Positions 13,001 to 25,000 of a DNA stretch of 64,000 nt are shown here, one piece after another. A program made the position numbers and the translations under genes. The stretch comes from Varanus komodoensis (Eukaryota > Chordata > Lepidosauria > Squamata > Varanidae): contig NW_025335268.1 in the NCBI RefSeq assembly GCF_004798865.1, positions 76,325,318 through 76,389,317 on the forward strand, read 5' to 3'. The notes beneath the pieces are model-generated. The model searched no databases and was not told the origin of the DNA. It saw only the letters and a program-made list of their open reading frames with translations. Each line of letters begins with the position of its first letter. The first letter of the stretch is position 1.

Positions 13001-16000
13001 GATAGTGTTGTAGTTGGTGCAGGGGCAGAGTAAGCAGTCGTGGTCCATGCTGCTACCAATTATGTGGGAAAATGTAGTTGTGAGGTCCTGAAAACCAAAT
13101 TTAGGTTGCTAGGTAGAGTTAAATTCCAGGATGCCTTAGATGGTTTTCTCTGAAATGCTACCAGTTCTACATGCAGGACCAGCTAAACAGGTACATCTGG
13201 GGAGTCTCAATGTGTGGATGTGACAGTGATGCAGGGAGGGGGGTTTCATGTGTGTTTGGCACTGGGGAACATTCTGGGACAAGCTGGGCCTGTATAGGAG
13301 GGACAGGTTCCACTTGAACTAGAACGGAACCAGATTGCTGGTGCATAGCACAAGAAAGTGGCAGAGTGGCTTTTCAACTGAGCCCTGCTGGAGCTGGGAA
13401 GCATCTGGTTTGGGCCAAATCATCCCTGGTGGATGAAGGGAAGGAAGTTTCAGATTGCCCAAATGTAGGAGGTGAGGGAGTAAGTAACAAGGTCATGGTG
13501 TGCCATGGTAACCAGTTGAAGAGGATAAAGTGCCAGAACAATAGTTGCACTCAGCTGGAGGGGACAATATTAGAAGCCTTTGGGCCAAAATCGGAGAATG
13601 ATGAAGGAGAAACTAGATATAGTGGGCATTACAAAAACCTGGTGGAGGGGAGATGCCCAATAGGACATGGTCATCTCTGGATATAAACTGCATAGGAAAG
13701 AGTGGGAAAGGCGTCCTGGAGGAGAAGTTGCCCTCTATATCAAGGAGGGCATTTGTTCAGTTGGAAAGTCATGCCTAAAGCTCTGCGACCCCACGGACAA
13801 CATCCCTCCAGGCTCTCCTGTCCTCCACCATCCCTCAGAGTACACCAACCCCACACCCACCTCTCCAGTGACCCCATTCAGTCACCTCAACCTCTGCCGT
13901 CCCCTTCTCCTTTTGCCTTCAATTGTTCCCAGCATCAGGGTCTTTTCCAATGAGTCCTTCCTTCTTATTAGGTGACCAAAGTATTTGAGCTTCGGCTTTA
14001 GTACCTGACCTTCTAAAGAGCAGTCAGAGTTGATTTCCTTTAGGATTGACTGATTTGATCTATTTGCAGTCCAAGGGACTCACAAGAGTCTTCTCCAACA
14101 GCACAATTCAAAAGCATCAATTCTTGGGCACTCAGCCTTCCTTACAGTCCAACTCTCACAGCCATGCACTACAACTGGGAAAACCGCAGCTTTGACTATA
14201 TGAACTTTTGTTGGCAGGGTGATGTCTCTGCTTTTTAGTAAGCTGTCTAGATTTGCCATAGTTTTCCTCCCAAGGAGCAAGCGTCTTTTAATTTCTTGGC
14301 TGCAGTCACCGTCTGTGGTGACCTTGGAGCCCAGGAAAATAAAATCTGTCACTACCTCTATTTCTTCCCCATCTATTTGCCAGGAAGTGATAGGACCAGA
14401 TGCCATGACCTTAGTTTTCTTAATGCTGAGTTTCAAGCCAACTTTTGCACTCTCCTCTTTCACAAGGAGGGCATAGAGTTGATAAAAGTGTGAAGATTCC
14501 ACCATGGGTGAAAATTCCTGGCTCCAAAGCTAACTTAGTTATAGGAGTATATTATCATCCCCCAGGCCAGAATGCTTTGGATGATCTTGATATGGGAAAT
14601 GAAATCAGGAAAATGAAATCCAGCAAAGACAGTGCTGCAATAATGGGGGATGTTACCTACCCACATTATTGACTGGATAAATGCATGTCCTGACAGACGT
14701 TAAATTTCTCGATGCCAGAAAGGACTGTGCCTTAGAGCGGTTGGTCATGGAACCAACCAGTGGGGAGGCAGTCTTGGATTAGTCCTAGGTGGGGTTGCTC
14801 AAGACATAGTACAGGATGTAAATGTTGTTGAGCTGTTCGGTAACAGTGACCATGCTGGTATCAGATTTCATATACAGTTAGGCAGAAGACAGCCATGGAC
14901 CTTAGGTCTCATCTAGTATGGTTTTTCTTATGTTGTTATATAGATATACTTCCTTTTGCTTGCAATGAAAAAATCTGACATCGATAAATAATTTTAGCTT
15001 GCCTGAACAGCCTTTCACTGAAATGCGTCCTTCCTTGGGAGTGTTGCCCAAAAACAGTGAATAGAATAGCCAGTTTTATCCTTAATAGAACTGTTTTGTG
15101 TTTTACCTCCCAGTCTGACTAATTCTAAGGAAAACTTTTTCCACTATCTCACAAGCAAGTATGGACCTACCAAAAATGGTAAGTGACTAAGAGGGGAGAT
15201 GGTATTGGGCAAAGGGAATCAGTGCTCTGACTTGCCGTAACACAGGTTCCTGTCTTAATCCACTGGAAGGGGAATCTCCTGAAGGTTGCATCAGTTGCAA
15301 GTGGCTTCTCCCCCACTCTTATTACCAAACCAGAAGTGTGCAGTTGTTGTAGGTGCCCTAATCCCTCCTTACCTATATGTTACTCTGTCTGAGCTCAGTT
15401 CCCTTGGGCTTGTCCAAGGAGTCAGCCCCAACTGTAAGATGCAGTGTTCCAGGCCACCGAACTGGGAGCAGTTGATGGCCCTCCGTGCTTCCACAGGGTT
15501 GCTGAGATTTAGACACTTCCATTATGTTTATTTGCATGATGCCTATTTGTGGAATGCTGCAGGAGTTTGGAGGAACAGCATTCTTGGGGCACCATCTAAA
15601 TAAAGTATCCATTATGTGGTTGCACGGCTTGACTTCAACTTGCTAATTTTTTGAGATTTAATTTTACTTAACCCTAATTTTGAACATGCATTGTCTTGCA
15701 GAACCAAGGCTGGTTTACAAGCATGAAGTGGCTGAAATGCCTGGAAAGGAAGTTGCCCGCTCATTAACATTTCTGTCTCCAGCCGCATTTAGTGACAGTG
15801 ATGATGATTCAGTCTTCGCTCAAGGTACACCAAGGAACTCGCATCAGCCCAGGCAGCTGAGTGATCAGCAGTGCGCGTTGATGACCTTTCCGCCTGCTGC
15901 TCTCAGGGATGGCACAGATTCTTCTCCAAGCGAGGGAAAGCAAGCCCCCTCACAGGAACATGTTGAGGGCACAGTACGTGGCCCCTGTCAGCCCAGATCA

Positions 16001-19000
16001 TGTGGCACGCTGGAATCAGGCAGCTCGGATGAGGAGATGGATGGGCTCCTTGTGCGCATACAGCGGAGAGGGCTCTTTCCTGCAAGGAAGAGTTCCTCTG
16101 CCCAAAAGACTACCCCTGGTAAGTTAAGACAGCTTATCTTCAAGTTAATGTTGTGCCAGGAGGGAGCTAGAGAGTTCCTTGTTTCTTAGAGTCCACTGAA
16201 TTTTTTTAATGCTTGTTGGGTAAGCTGGACACAGCCTGCATATAGAGGCAGCAGCTCCCCACACATTATGTGGTTATTTATGTATCTGTTATGTTCGTAT
16301 GCTGTCCCATAGCCTGAGGGCTCTCTGGACACAAATATTGTAGGCTTGTGAACACGCCATAATGAGCAGTGTTGCCTTAAGTGTGTGTGGCAGGAAAGAA
16401 AAAGTTACAGGTTCACTAAATTAATGGAACTGATACACTGGAACAAAAAACACTGTTTTTTTTAGCTCTGAAACTGCCTGGTGCAGAGAAAGTGCTCAGA
16501 GAGGTATGCCTCCTCCTTCCCTCTACCATGATGCAAGATTGGAGGCTCCCAGTGAATCTGATGGCAATGACACAGCGTTCCTTGCACAAGATACAGTAGG
16601 ACTGCTGGCTTAGGTGGTTTTCAAAGAGGAGAAGGCCGATTTGCAGAGGAGCAGAGCTCTGCTAGCAGCTCTTGCTGACAGCTCAGTAGACACTCCAAAT
16701 TCAGGGCTAGTGCCCCTCTGAAGCCCAGCTTCAAGGGGACAGCAGCAGGGCGGGGCGTCAGCCTTTTTGCCCTCCTTGGCAGCTTCTTGCTGGAGGAAGG
16801 TGCTGGGCTTGACCGTAGATCTCTCCGGCAAGGCGGTTTTCCCAGCCAGTTCTTGTGCTCCCTTACTGAGGGTGGGAAAGTGGGCGTGGCCCTCCAGAAG
16901 GCCTTGGCCTGCTCTTTCGACATAGCTAATAGAAGACATGATAGGAACTGTAGTCAGCAACATCTAGGGGGCCACACCCATTCTTTTAAATAAATAAATA
17001 ATCCTCATCCCTGGATCAGGGGAATGGGATGGATTTGTCAATTGCTTTGGTCACTGAGCCTGACAGCTTCAGTTGCCAAGCCATCCTGAGCTCACATTTT
17101 GCGGCCCAGCCGTCTAACTTTTGGTTTGGTACTTATGGTTTGAATTGGGGTTCAGTCTGCCTGTGCTGAACATTTGGTTTGTGGCTGGCAGAACAAAGAA
17201 ACGTCCGGCCTTTCCTTGAAAACTTCCATCCGGCTGTGAAGAGTGAGAATGGCTGTCTGACACAAGCCAGACCTGTCCCTGATAGATCCATTTCTACTCA
17301 GCTTCCCAAGGGCAAGGTGCTTGTTGACGTAGGCCAGATCAGGTGAGTCCTTGTTGTCCCCTTCTCCCTCTTCTGCTTTGCCTGTTTTCAAAGGATTTGG
17401 CCTTAGTATTTCAAGCCCAGCTACCTCCTCCTTGATGGTAAATGGAGGTCTTTCTGCCCTTTGGGATGTCACCATTCTGGAAAACACCCAGGGTGCTTTT
17501 AAAATGCATTCATTATTTTTATCCTGCCTTTTCCCCAGTGAGCTCAGGTTGGCATACCCGGCTCTCCCTCCCATTTGTTTTCACAACTTCACTGCGAGGC
17601 AAATTGAGCTGAGGAAGAACGGCCAGCCCGAGCTCACCCAGCAGCTTTGGACCTCCATCTTCAACACTATCAACTATGTTGCACAATTGCAAATGAGATA
17701 ATATCCCTCTTCCTCCCACTGGGTTGGCCAGTAAACATGGAAGATTTGCTTCCGGGAGGGACAGAGTGCTGCTTACATTGGCCAAAGCATGGGAGAGATC
17801 ATCCTCCCATAGAGCGGTAGAGTTGAAAGGGGCCAAAAAGGCCATGAGGTCCAGATCCCTGCTTGCTGGGGGATTCCACGTTAAAGTGTCTCTAACAGAT
17901 AGTTGTCCAGCTGCATCTTGACAAGATGCAGCTTAAATTGGGCCTGGAGGAAACCTGGGACTCTTTATTATTGGCTAGAGAAATGGAACTATGCATAGAT
18001 TTAAATATGTTTATAGTTTAACATAAAAAGAAAAAAATGTGGGGGGCTGACCCAGTAGGTCTGATGTTTTTGATGCTTGATGACTTTTTAGTTCCTTTTT
18101 TGTTAGCTTTATTAAGAATAAAACTTATTCCAAAAAAATAAATAAATTGGGCCTGGAGCTCAACTGGAAGCTAGTGCAGTTGATGAAGCATTGGAGTGAT
18201 GTGGTGCCTGAACTTGCTCACACCAGCAGCCGCACTGCCGTATTTTGCACCAGCTAAACTTTCTGGACCATCTTCAAGGGCTGCCCCACGTAAAGCACAT
18301 TACACTAGTCCAGTTAAGAAGTTACCAGAGCATGGATGACTGTGGTTAGGCTGTGTCAGTCCAGGTAGGGCTGAAGTTGGTAAATTAATTGTAGCTGAAA
18401 GAAGGCATTGCTGATCACTGAGTCTACCTGAGACGCAGTTTTGGATCCAGGAGCACCCCCAAACGGTGAAGCTTGTTGTCGTGCATGAAGCTCCGACAGA
18501 AACAGTGACTCACGAGGAGACTTTGCACTTGGCACCCAGTGCCCAAGAGTCGACCCCACAACCCAATGCAGGGACGGCTGAGCCAGCTACTGCGTCTTCC
18601 TCTGAGCCCCAGCACGTTGAGCAAACGCCTGGACCTTTATCAGAGTCAGAGTCATGAGAAAGAGGAAGCTGCAAGTTCTGCTCAGAAGGAGGCAGAGCAA
18701 ACTGCATCTTCCCCCCGATGCTGATCTCCCTGAGCCAGAAACAGAAGACACAATAGGTGTCGTGGATTTTTCAAGAGCCCAGAGCAGACGTATTTTACGC
18801 CGATTTGAACAGCTACAAAGTAGACTGCGTAAGAGGGAGGAAAGGCGTGACTTGGGAGAACGATCCCACGTGGGCTCAGGAAGAGGAGCCATTATAGGGC
18901 TGACTTCTGCTTAGCAAGGACCGCTATTAGGGAACTTATCTGTAGAATTGTAAATCTTGTAGACAATTAGCATTAAAGGACTTTAGTTTTATTGCTCTAG

Positions 19001-22000
19001 AATGTGTGGAAAGTTTACATACTGGGCTGCCCCTCACGACACTTGTCCTTCAGGGAGAATGCAGCCCCATCCAGGACAATTTGAAGGCCCCGTCTGCACA
19101 TATCTGTGTTGGTTAGGAGTAATCCATGCATTGTTTTCAAGCAGATTAACTGCTTTCTCAACTGCTCCAGAATTTTCCCAAGGGCTGATGTCTGCCTGAC
19201 TGGGCTGTCATTCCCTCTTTTTCTCTTTTTGAAGACACGGGCAGCATCAGTCCTCCTCCAGTCTAAGTTGTTCTTTGACTATTTGTCTGTCCATCTCATC
19301 CTGCAATACTGCCAGCTCAGCTTGTACTTCATATTTGCCAGGGAGGTCATAAAACCTCTACTGGGCTCAGAAGACAGCCATAGTAGGCTGCTTTTTGTAA
19401 AAAAAATCTGTGATCATTTTGCTATTCTCACCAAGCAGCTGAAGCACCATTTCTTTCCTGTTTTTTACTATTCTGCTGGCAACCCTCGCTAAGCTCAGCC
19501 CATTGGCAGTTTTAGCCTTCCTGAGGCTACCCCTACAATTCTCTGCCTCTTGCTTGTACTCATCTTTTGAGACCCGGCTGTCCTTCCACTTCTTATAACT
19601 GTGCTTTGTTGTTTTCAGATCATCTCTAAGATTTTTTGTGAAGCCACACCAACTTCTTCTGTTGTCTTCTATCTTTTTTCCTTGTAGGAAACATGTTTAT
19701 TTATTTATCTATTTGTTACATTTATAAACTGCTCTTTTAGCCTGTTAGGGCTCTCTGGGCACTGTACAATCCAAAACAAATATATTACAATAAAATTCAT
19801 ATGATAAAAAGTCATACACTAGAGATTCATAAAGTAAAATACAATAGAATACAATATACTTACAACACTCAATTAAATTTACCTCCAGCACAGCAGTGAT
19901 AACACTCATTAAAATGCCTTAGTAATATAAAATATTAATTCAGCAATTCTTAAAATGTCTGGTAAATAAAAACATTTTTGCCCAGTGCCAAAAAGATAGC
20001 AATGAATAACATTTGTAATTGCAACTTTGGAATTCCCTTTTCTAAAATTCCCACACATCTTGGATTGCTTTTTTCATTACAGGCACTTGCCATCGGTCTT
20101 TGCTTATCACTGTTCTGAGTTTATTAAAATTAGCCTGCTTAATACCCAAGCTGTATGTTTGGATGCACTTGGCTTTTGCTGCCTTTAAAATTAAAAATTC
20201 AAGCTTGACATAGTTGCTCTCCCTGAGGATTCCAGTAACTGCCATTAAGTCATCCCACGTCAGGAACAGCCAGTCCTCTAATTCCTTCTTCCACTTTTTG
20301 TAGGAGGAAGTGATCAGTAACATAGAGTACTGCGAGTTTGAATTTAGGCTGATTTCCATATTCTTGTCATGAGTATTTAGCCATCTAATATCGTGTGCTT
20401 TATAGCCTAGCTTTCTTCCTACATTTTTGGACGTCTGTCATTGGGCCCTCGCTGGTGTGGTACACAATTTTTTGTCCCCCAAATATACTCTTTGCTCTCC
20501 TGATGAGGCAAAACACATTCATGGCTAAACATATTCTTCCCAGTCCTTGTGTTGTGCATCCCCTCCCTTGCCAGAATTCCATTTTCTAGGAAGTATAGTC
20601 TATTGTCTCACCATCCAAATATCTTGGATTAGTGCCACCTCTTAGCTAGGTGTTCACCCTATATATTTCTGTCTCTCTTTCTATGCCTCTTCTGAATACT
20701 GGTATGATGGATGCAAAAACTGTCTGGCCTCCAGGTGCTCAAGATGCCTTCCTGAAGCTTCAGAGTTTAACCTGCTTTCCTCAAAGCTCTGCTTGGTGCT
20801 ATCGTTTGTTGGCAGTTTGGGTTGGGCAAGGATGGGTGAGCTGGGCAAGCGTGGCCGGGGCCTTTTGTCACTCTGGCTGAGGGGCTTGCGTGCTGCTTCC
20901 CAGACACCATGGGAGTCAGTGCCCTGCATTCAGCGGACAGGGGAACCAAAGAATCTATAGTTTGTCAGGAGGGCTTAATGCCCACACACAAAACACCCTT
21001 CCGAAAGAGGTCTAGGCTCATACCGCATGCCAGCCCCCACCCCTCACATCTCGTTATCCACAATGGGGCATCGTGTAGACTAGACCAATTCATTCTCATC
21101 AATGATGTCTGCTACTTTTATACTCGATGACAGTGGTAGTCAAGCTGAGAATCTACTAGGATGTATGCGTCGGGTGAAATGAGCCTGGGCACAGGCACTG
21201 GCTTGGAAAGAAGGAATGCTAATCTAAGAGACTCCAAAGTTGCAAGCACCTTCCAGAAATGAGGAATTAAAATTTATTGGTTTCCTCAAATCGCTCTTTT
21301 AAAGTTTGTTGTTTAAATGGCTTCATTTAATGTCTACACAAATTTGGTATGAGCTGGGGAAAGGGACTACCTTGACATTAAGAGGCAGTGATTTCCACAC
21401 TTTCAGGCAATTCCTTAAAATTGAATAGAAGTCTTTTTTTAAGAAAAAAGGAACATGCCCACCCACACACCTTTTATGCTTGAGACAGAAATAAAAATTG
21501 AATGAATTTTCTACATTTGCCTGCAAAGAATCTGTCTCTCCTCAAAAGCCCTGTTTATACAGTGGAGAAGGGCTGAGGAACCTCAGATGAAGGCAGAACT
21601 ATCATTTATTCTATGCCCTGATGCTATACAAGTGTCTGTGCTTATTTTCCTATGTGGGGAACTATGTCAAAAGCTTTGCTAAAGTTGAGGTAGGTTATGT
21701 CCACAGTATTTCCACTGTCCATTTGGGAGGTTACCCTATCTAAAATTAAATTAAATTAGTCTGACAGGATTTTTTCTTGATAAATCCATGTTGGCTTTTA
21801 TTAATCACTGCATTTTCTTTGAAGTGCTTACAGACTGATTTTTTAACAATTTTCCCCATAATTTTTCCGGGGATTGATGTCAAACTAACTGACAGAGTCA
21901 TTTCCCCCACTCCCTTTTTTTTTGGAGATGGGGACAATGTTAGCCCTTCTCCAGTCATTTGACACTTCTCCTGTTTTCCAGGATTTATTGAAGATCATAG

Positions 22001-25000
22001 ACAGTGGTTCTAAGAGTTCCTTTGCTGGTTCTTTTATGACTCTGGGATGAAGTTCATCAGGCCCTGGAGATTTGAACATGCTTATTCCATTTAGATATTC
22101 CTTGGCCATTTCTCTGTTGATCTTGGGCTGCCTCCCTCACTTTTAGCTTGTGCTTCCTCTTGCAGATCTTCTTGTGGGAGAAAACTGAGGCGAAGTAGGA
22201 TTGGAGGACCTCTGATTTTCCCCTGTCATCTAATGTCACTCTGCCATCCACTTTAAGTAGCTGGACACCTTTCACTTTCATGTGTCTTTTGTTTTGGACA
22301 TGCCTGAAGAATGCTTTGTTGTTGTTGTTAGCATCCCTTGCTAGTCTCGGTTTATTTCCTATTTTAGCCTTCCATATCCTGACCTTGCATTTCCTCGTAC
22401 GAGAGGTCCCCAGGGCTTGCTGCTTCCCTCTTGGCATCCAGCGAGCAGATAAGAGAAAGGGAAGCAGCACTGATGAGGGAAGGAGTTCCTGCTCCCAGGA
22501 GGGACTCCGCAGGGTGGTGTGTGGACTGCAGCCAGAGGAATGCACTGCCCACTGTGGCGCAGATTGAGCTCAATGAGCAACCCCTGGACGAGGGTAGGGA
22601 GGACAATGTGGGCAAAGCGGATGAAGGAGAGACAGGGAAAGGTTAAGGAGGAGAAAGGAGAGAGGCATGAGAGAAGAGTGTGGAAACGGACAGGACATAA
22701 GGTGTAGGGAGAGGTGTGCCGGCAGTGCAGGGATTAGCCTTGAAAGCTGGTGCTGGTGGCGGCCCTGAGGCTGGCAAAGAGGCGCTGGGTTCCAAATAGC
22801 AAGCACTCACTGTTAGTTTATATTCTTCCTTTGTGGCCTGACCCTGCTGTGGAGCCACATGGCCTTCCTCTGTTGGCTTCTACATTTTTTTCTTGTTGGA
22901 ATTGCTTGCAGTTGTGCTCGGAGAATCCTTTCCCCCCAAGAATTCCCATCCCTCGTGGGTTCCTTTCTGTGTCTTGTTAGGCACTGGGCTTTCTGCTCTG
23001 TGTGCAGAGCAAGTGGAAGGTGGGGGTTTGGGGAGTATTTCACAGCTGCCCTTGCTTTCTAATGCAAGCACAATTGCCTCCTTCCACATTGTGTGATGCA
23101 GTTCCCTATTAGCAGACTTGGGTGTCCTTCTTTGTGCCTGGGGGCTGGGTGCTACATTCCTTACAAAGTCACAGCTGCTTCTGTGCTTTGCGTGTCTTTT
23201 CAGAGGTTTGTGCCAGGTCAAGGGCTGCTTCTTGAAAGAGTTGTCGGACCCAGAATCTCAGCAATCCAAGCATTTCTGGAGTAAAAAGGAGGAACTGGCA
23301 CAGAACCTGTATGATCTTTATAACCGCTCTGTGTTTGAACAAAAGGTAGTGTATTTCAGTGGGGGTTTTCCCTTTATCACCTCTCCCCATGTATGGTTGC
23401 TCACAGCTGTGCACCTGCTCCTGCCTCATTCTGTGGCTTGTGCAGAGGAATCAGGTAAGGGCTCTGGAGCTGGGCTTTTGAAGAAGGGACGAGTCACTCC
23501 TGACCTTCTCCTCTACCAAAGCCCCACAGGATTTGGGATAAATTGCCCTTTTCCTTCTCCATTGAGAGTTTGGGGGAGGAAAGGGTTACGATCAATTTCT
23601 CTTGAGCTGGGCTTTTGCTGGCCATACAGAGAGTTGTGTATGAAAGGGAAGTGCTTGGTAGCTGGTTCTTTGCTTGATTCTCTGTGTCAAGGGCACCAGT
23701 GTCTGGAGGTCCCTGCCTTGGTCTGAGTAGGTGTCCTGCTTGGGTTTTGCCTGCGTTCCTGTGTCAAAGAAACTGTAGCTCTTGGAATGAAAGTCTGGTT
23801 AGGGATATTTTGTTTTATTTCTAGTGAGAAAAGAAACTGGGAACACTGGTCCCAGTGTCGGGACACAGGCTGTAGGGTTACAACAGGTGCTAGGTCAAGG
23901 TTTTTAAGGCTGCTTGAGGAGGTCGTCCTCGGTGACCGTCCTCCATCAATGAGTCTCCCTTTGTTGTGGTCTTCCCACAGTGGTCCCTCAGCTGGACAAT
24001 ACTGACTCAGGGGAAGGAGCCTCCATTCTGCGCCTGCCGCAAATTTATTTATATATTTATTAAAAATTTGTAGGCCATCCATTTCTATTGTCTCTGCTCT
24101 GGCAGGCTTCATCTCAAAGCCAAGGTCTCCACGTAGCACTCCTATTGACTGGTAAACTGTTCAGGTAGCTGGCAATGAAGATCTTGGCAACCCAGTCTCT
24201 GAGCTACAGATGAGCATTGTAGAGCATCAGCTAAGCTGAAACACACGATTCTGCTGGGGAATCTCAACCCAGGGAGTAGGGGCACTCAAAGATATAAGCT
24301 CTTCTTTGGAGGAGGATTGATCCCAGGGGGCTGTTCTCAGCGATCCCCTGCTAGGGGGTGGTTGCTGGGCAAGTGCCCAGATGTGCTTGTGGTGCCTTAA
24401 GCAATGACGGTGTGGTGCTTCCTTGCAGAGTCCTGTTGCCCGAGGACAGTGTAGCACGTGCAGTCCATGCTGTGCTCTGGTTTCTCTTTGTGAAAGGAGC
24501 AGAGTCAGCCTTACCTACAACTGCCCTTGGGCAGCAGTGAGCAAAGCCACACAGTGAAGTTAAAACGGGCCCAGTCTTCCCCTTTAGCAGCCTCACTGCA
24601 ACCACAGAAGCCTGTTCCCGCTGCTCTCTGTTCTAACTAGGAAGGATGTCAGTGGCTGGTCATGTACTCTCCTCTACTTCCCTCAGTTGCCACAGAGAAT
24701 GGAAATAATTTGGAATAAGAAAATGCGGAAAACAGCAGGTTGCTGCATAACTGGCCAGGTGAAGGACCCTGCAGGGCAACGCTATGCCAAGATAATGCTG
24801 TCAGAAAAAGTCTGTGACTCTGCAGGTAAGTGGGGAAAGGACATCAGTGTTAAGCAGTCTTCTTCCACATCTTGCTGGCAGCCACTGGTGGGTGTCTTGG
24901 CCAATGCTTTTCCGGTATTCCTCTTTATCTTGGACTGAGAACAGGATACACATTCCAGAAAAGAGAATGGCTCATGTAGGTTGAGTTGACTTTTCCCAGT

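Noticed and set aside
16610-16963. 117-codon - strand frame in GCNA intron 5
   Set aside because: No domain, overlaps another open frame of similar length, and ends in a hAT relic.
22057-22545. 162-codon - strand frame
   Set aside because: It runs through CR1 RT-linker sequence (NRDN-like and DPELL-like blocks) and is a LINE remnant.
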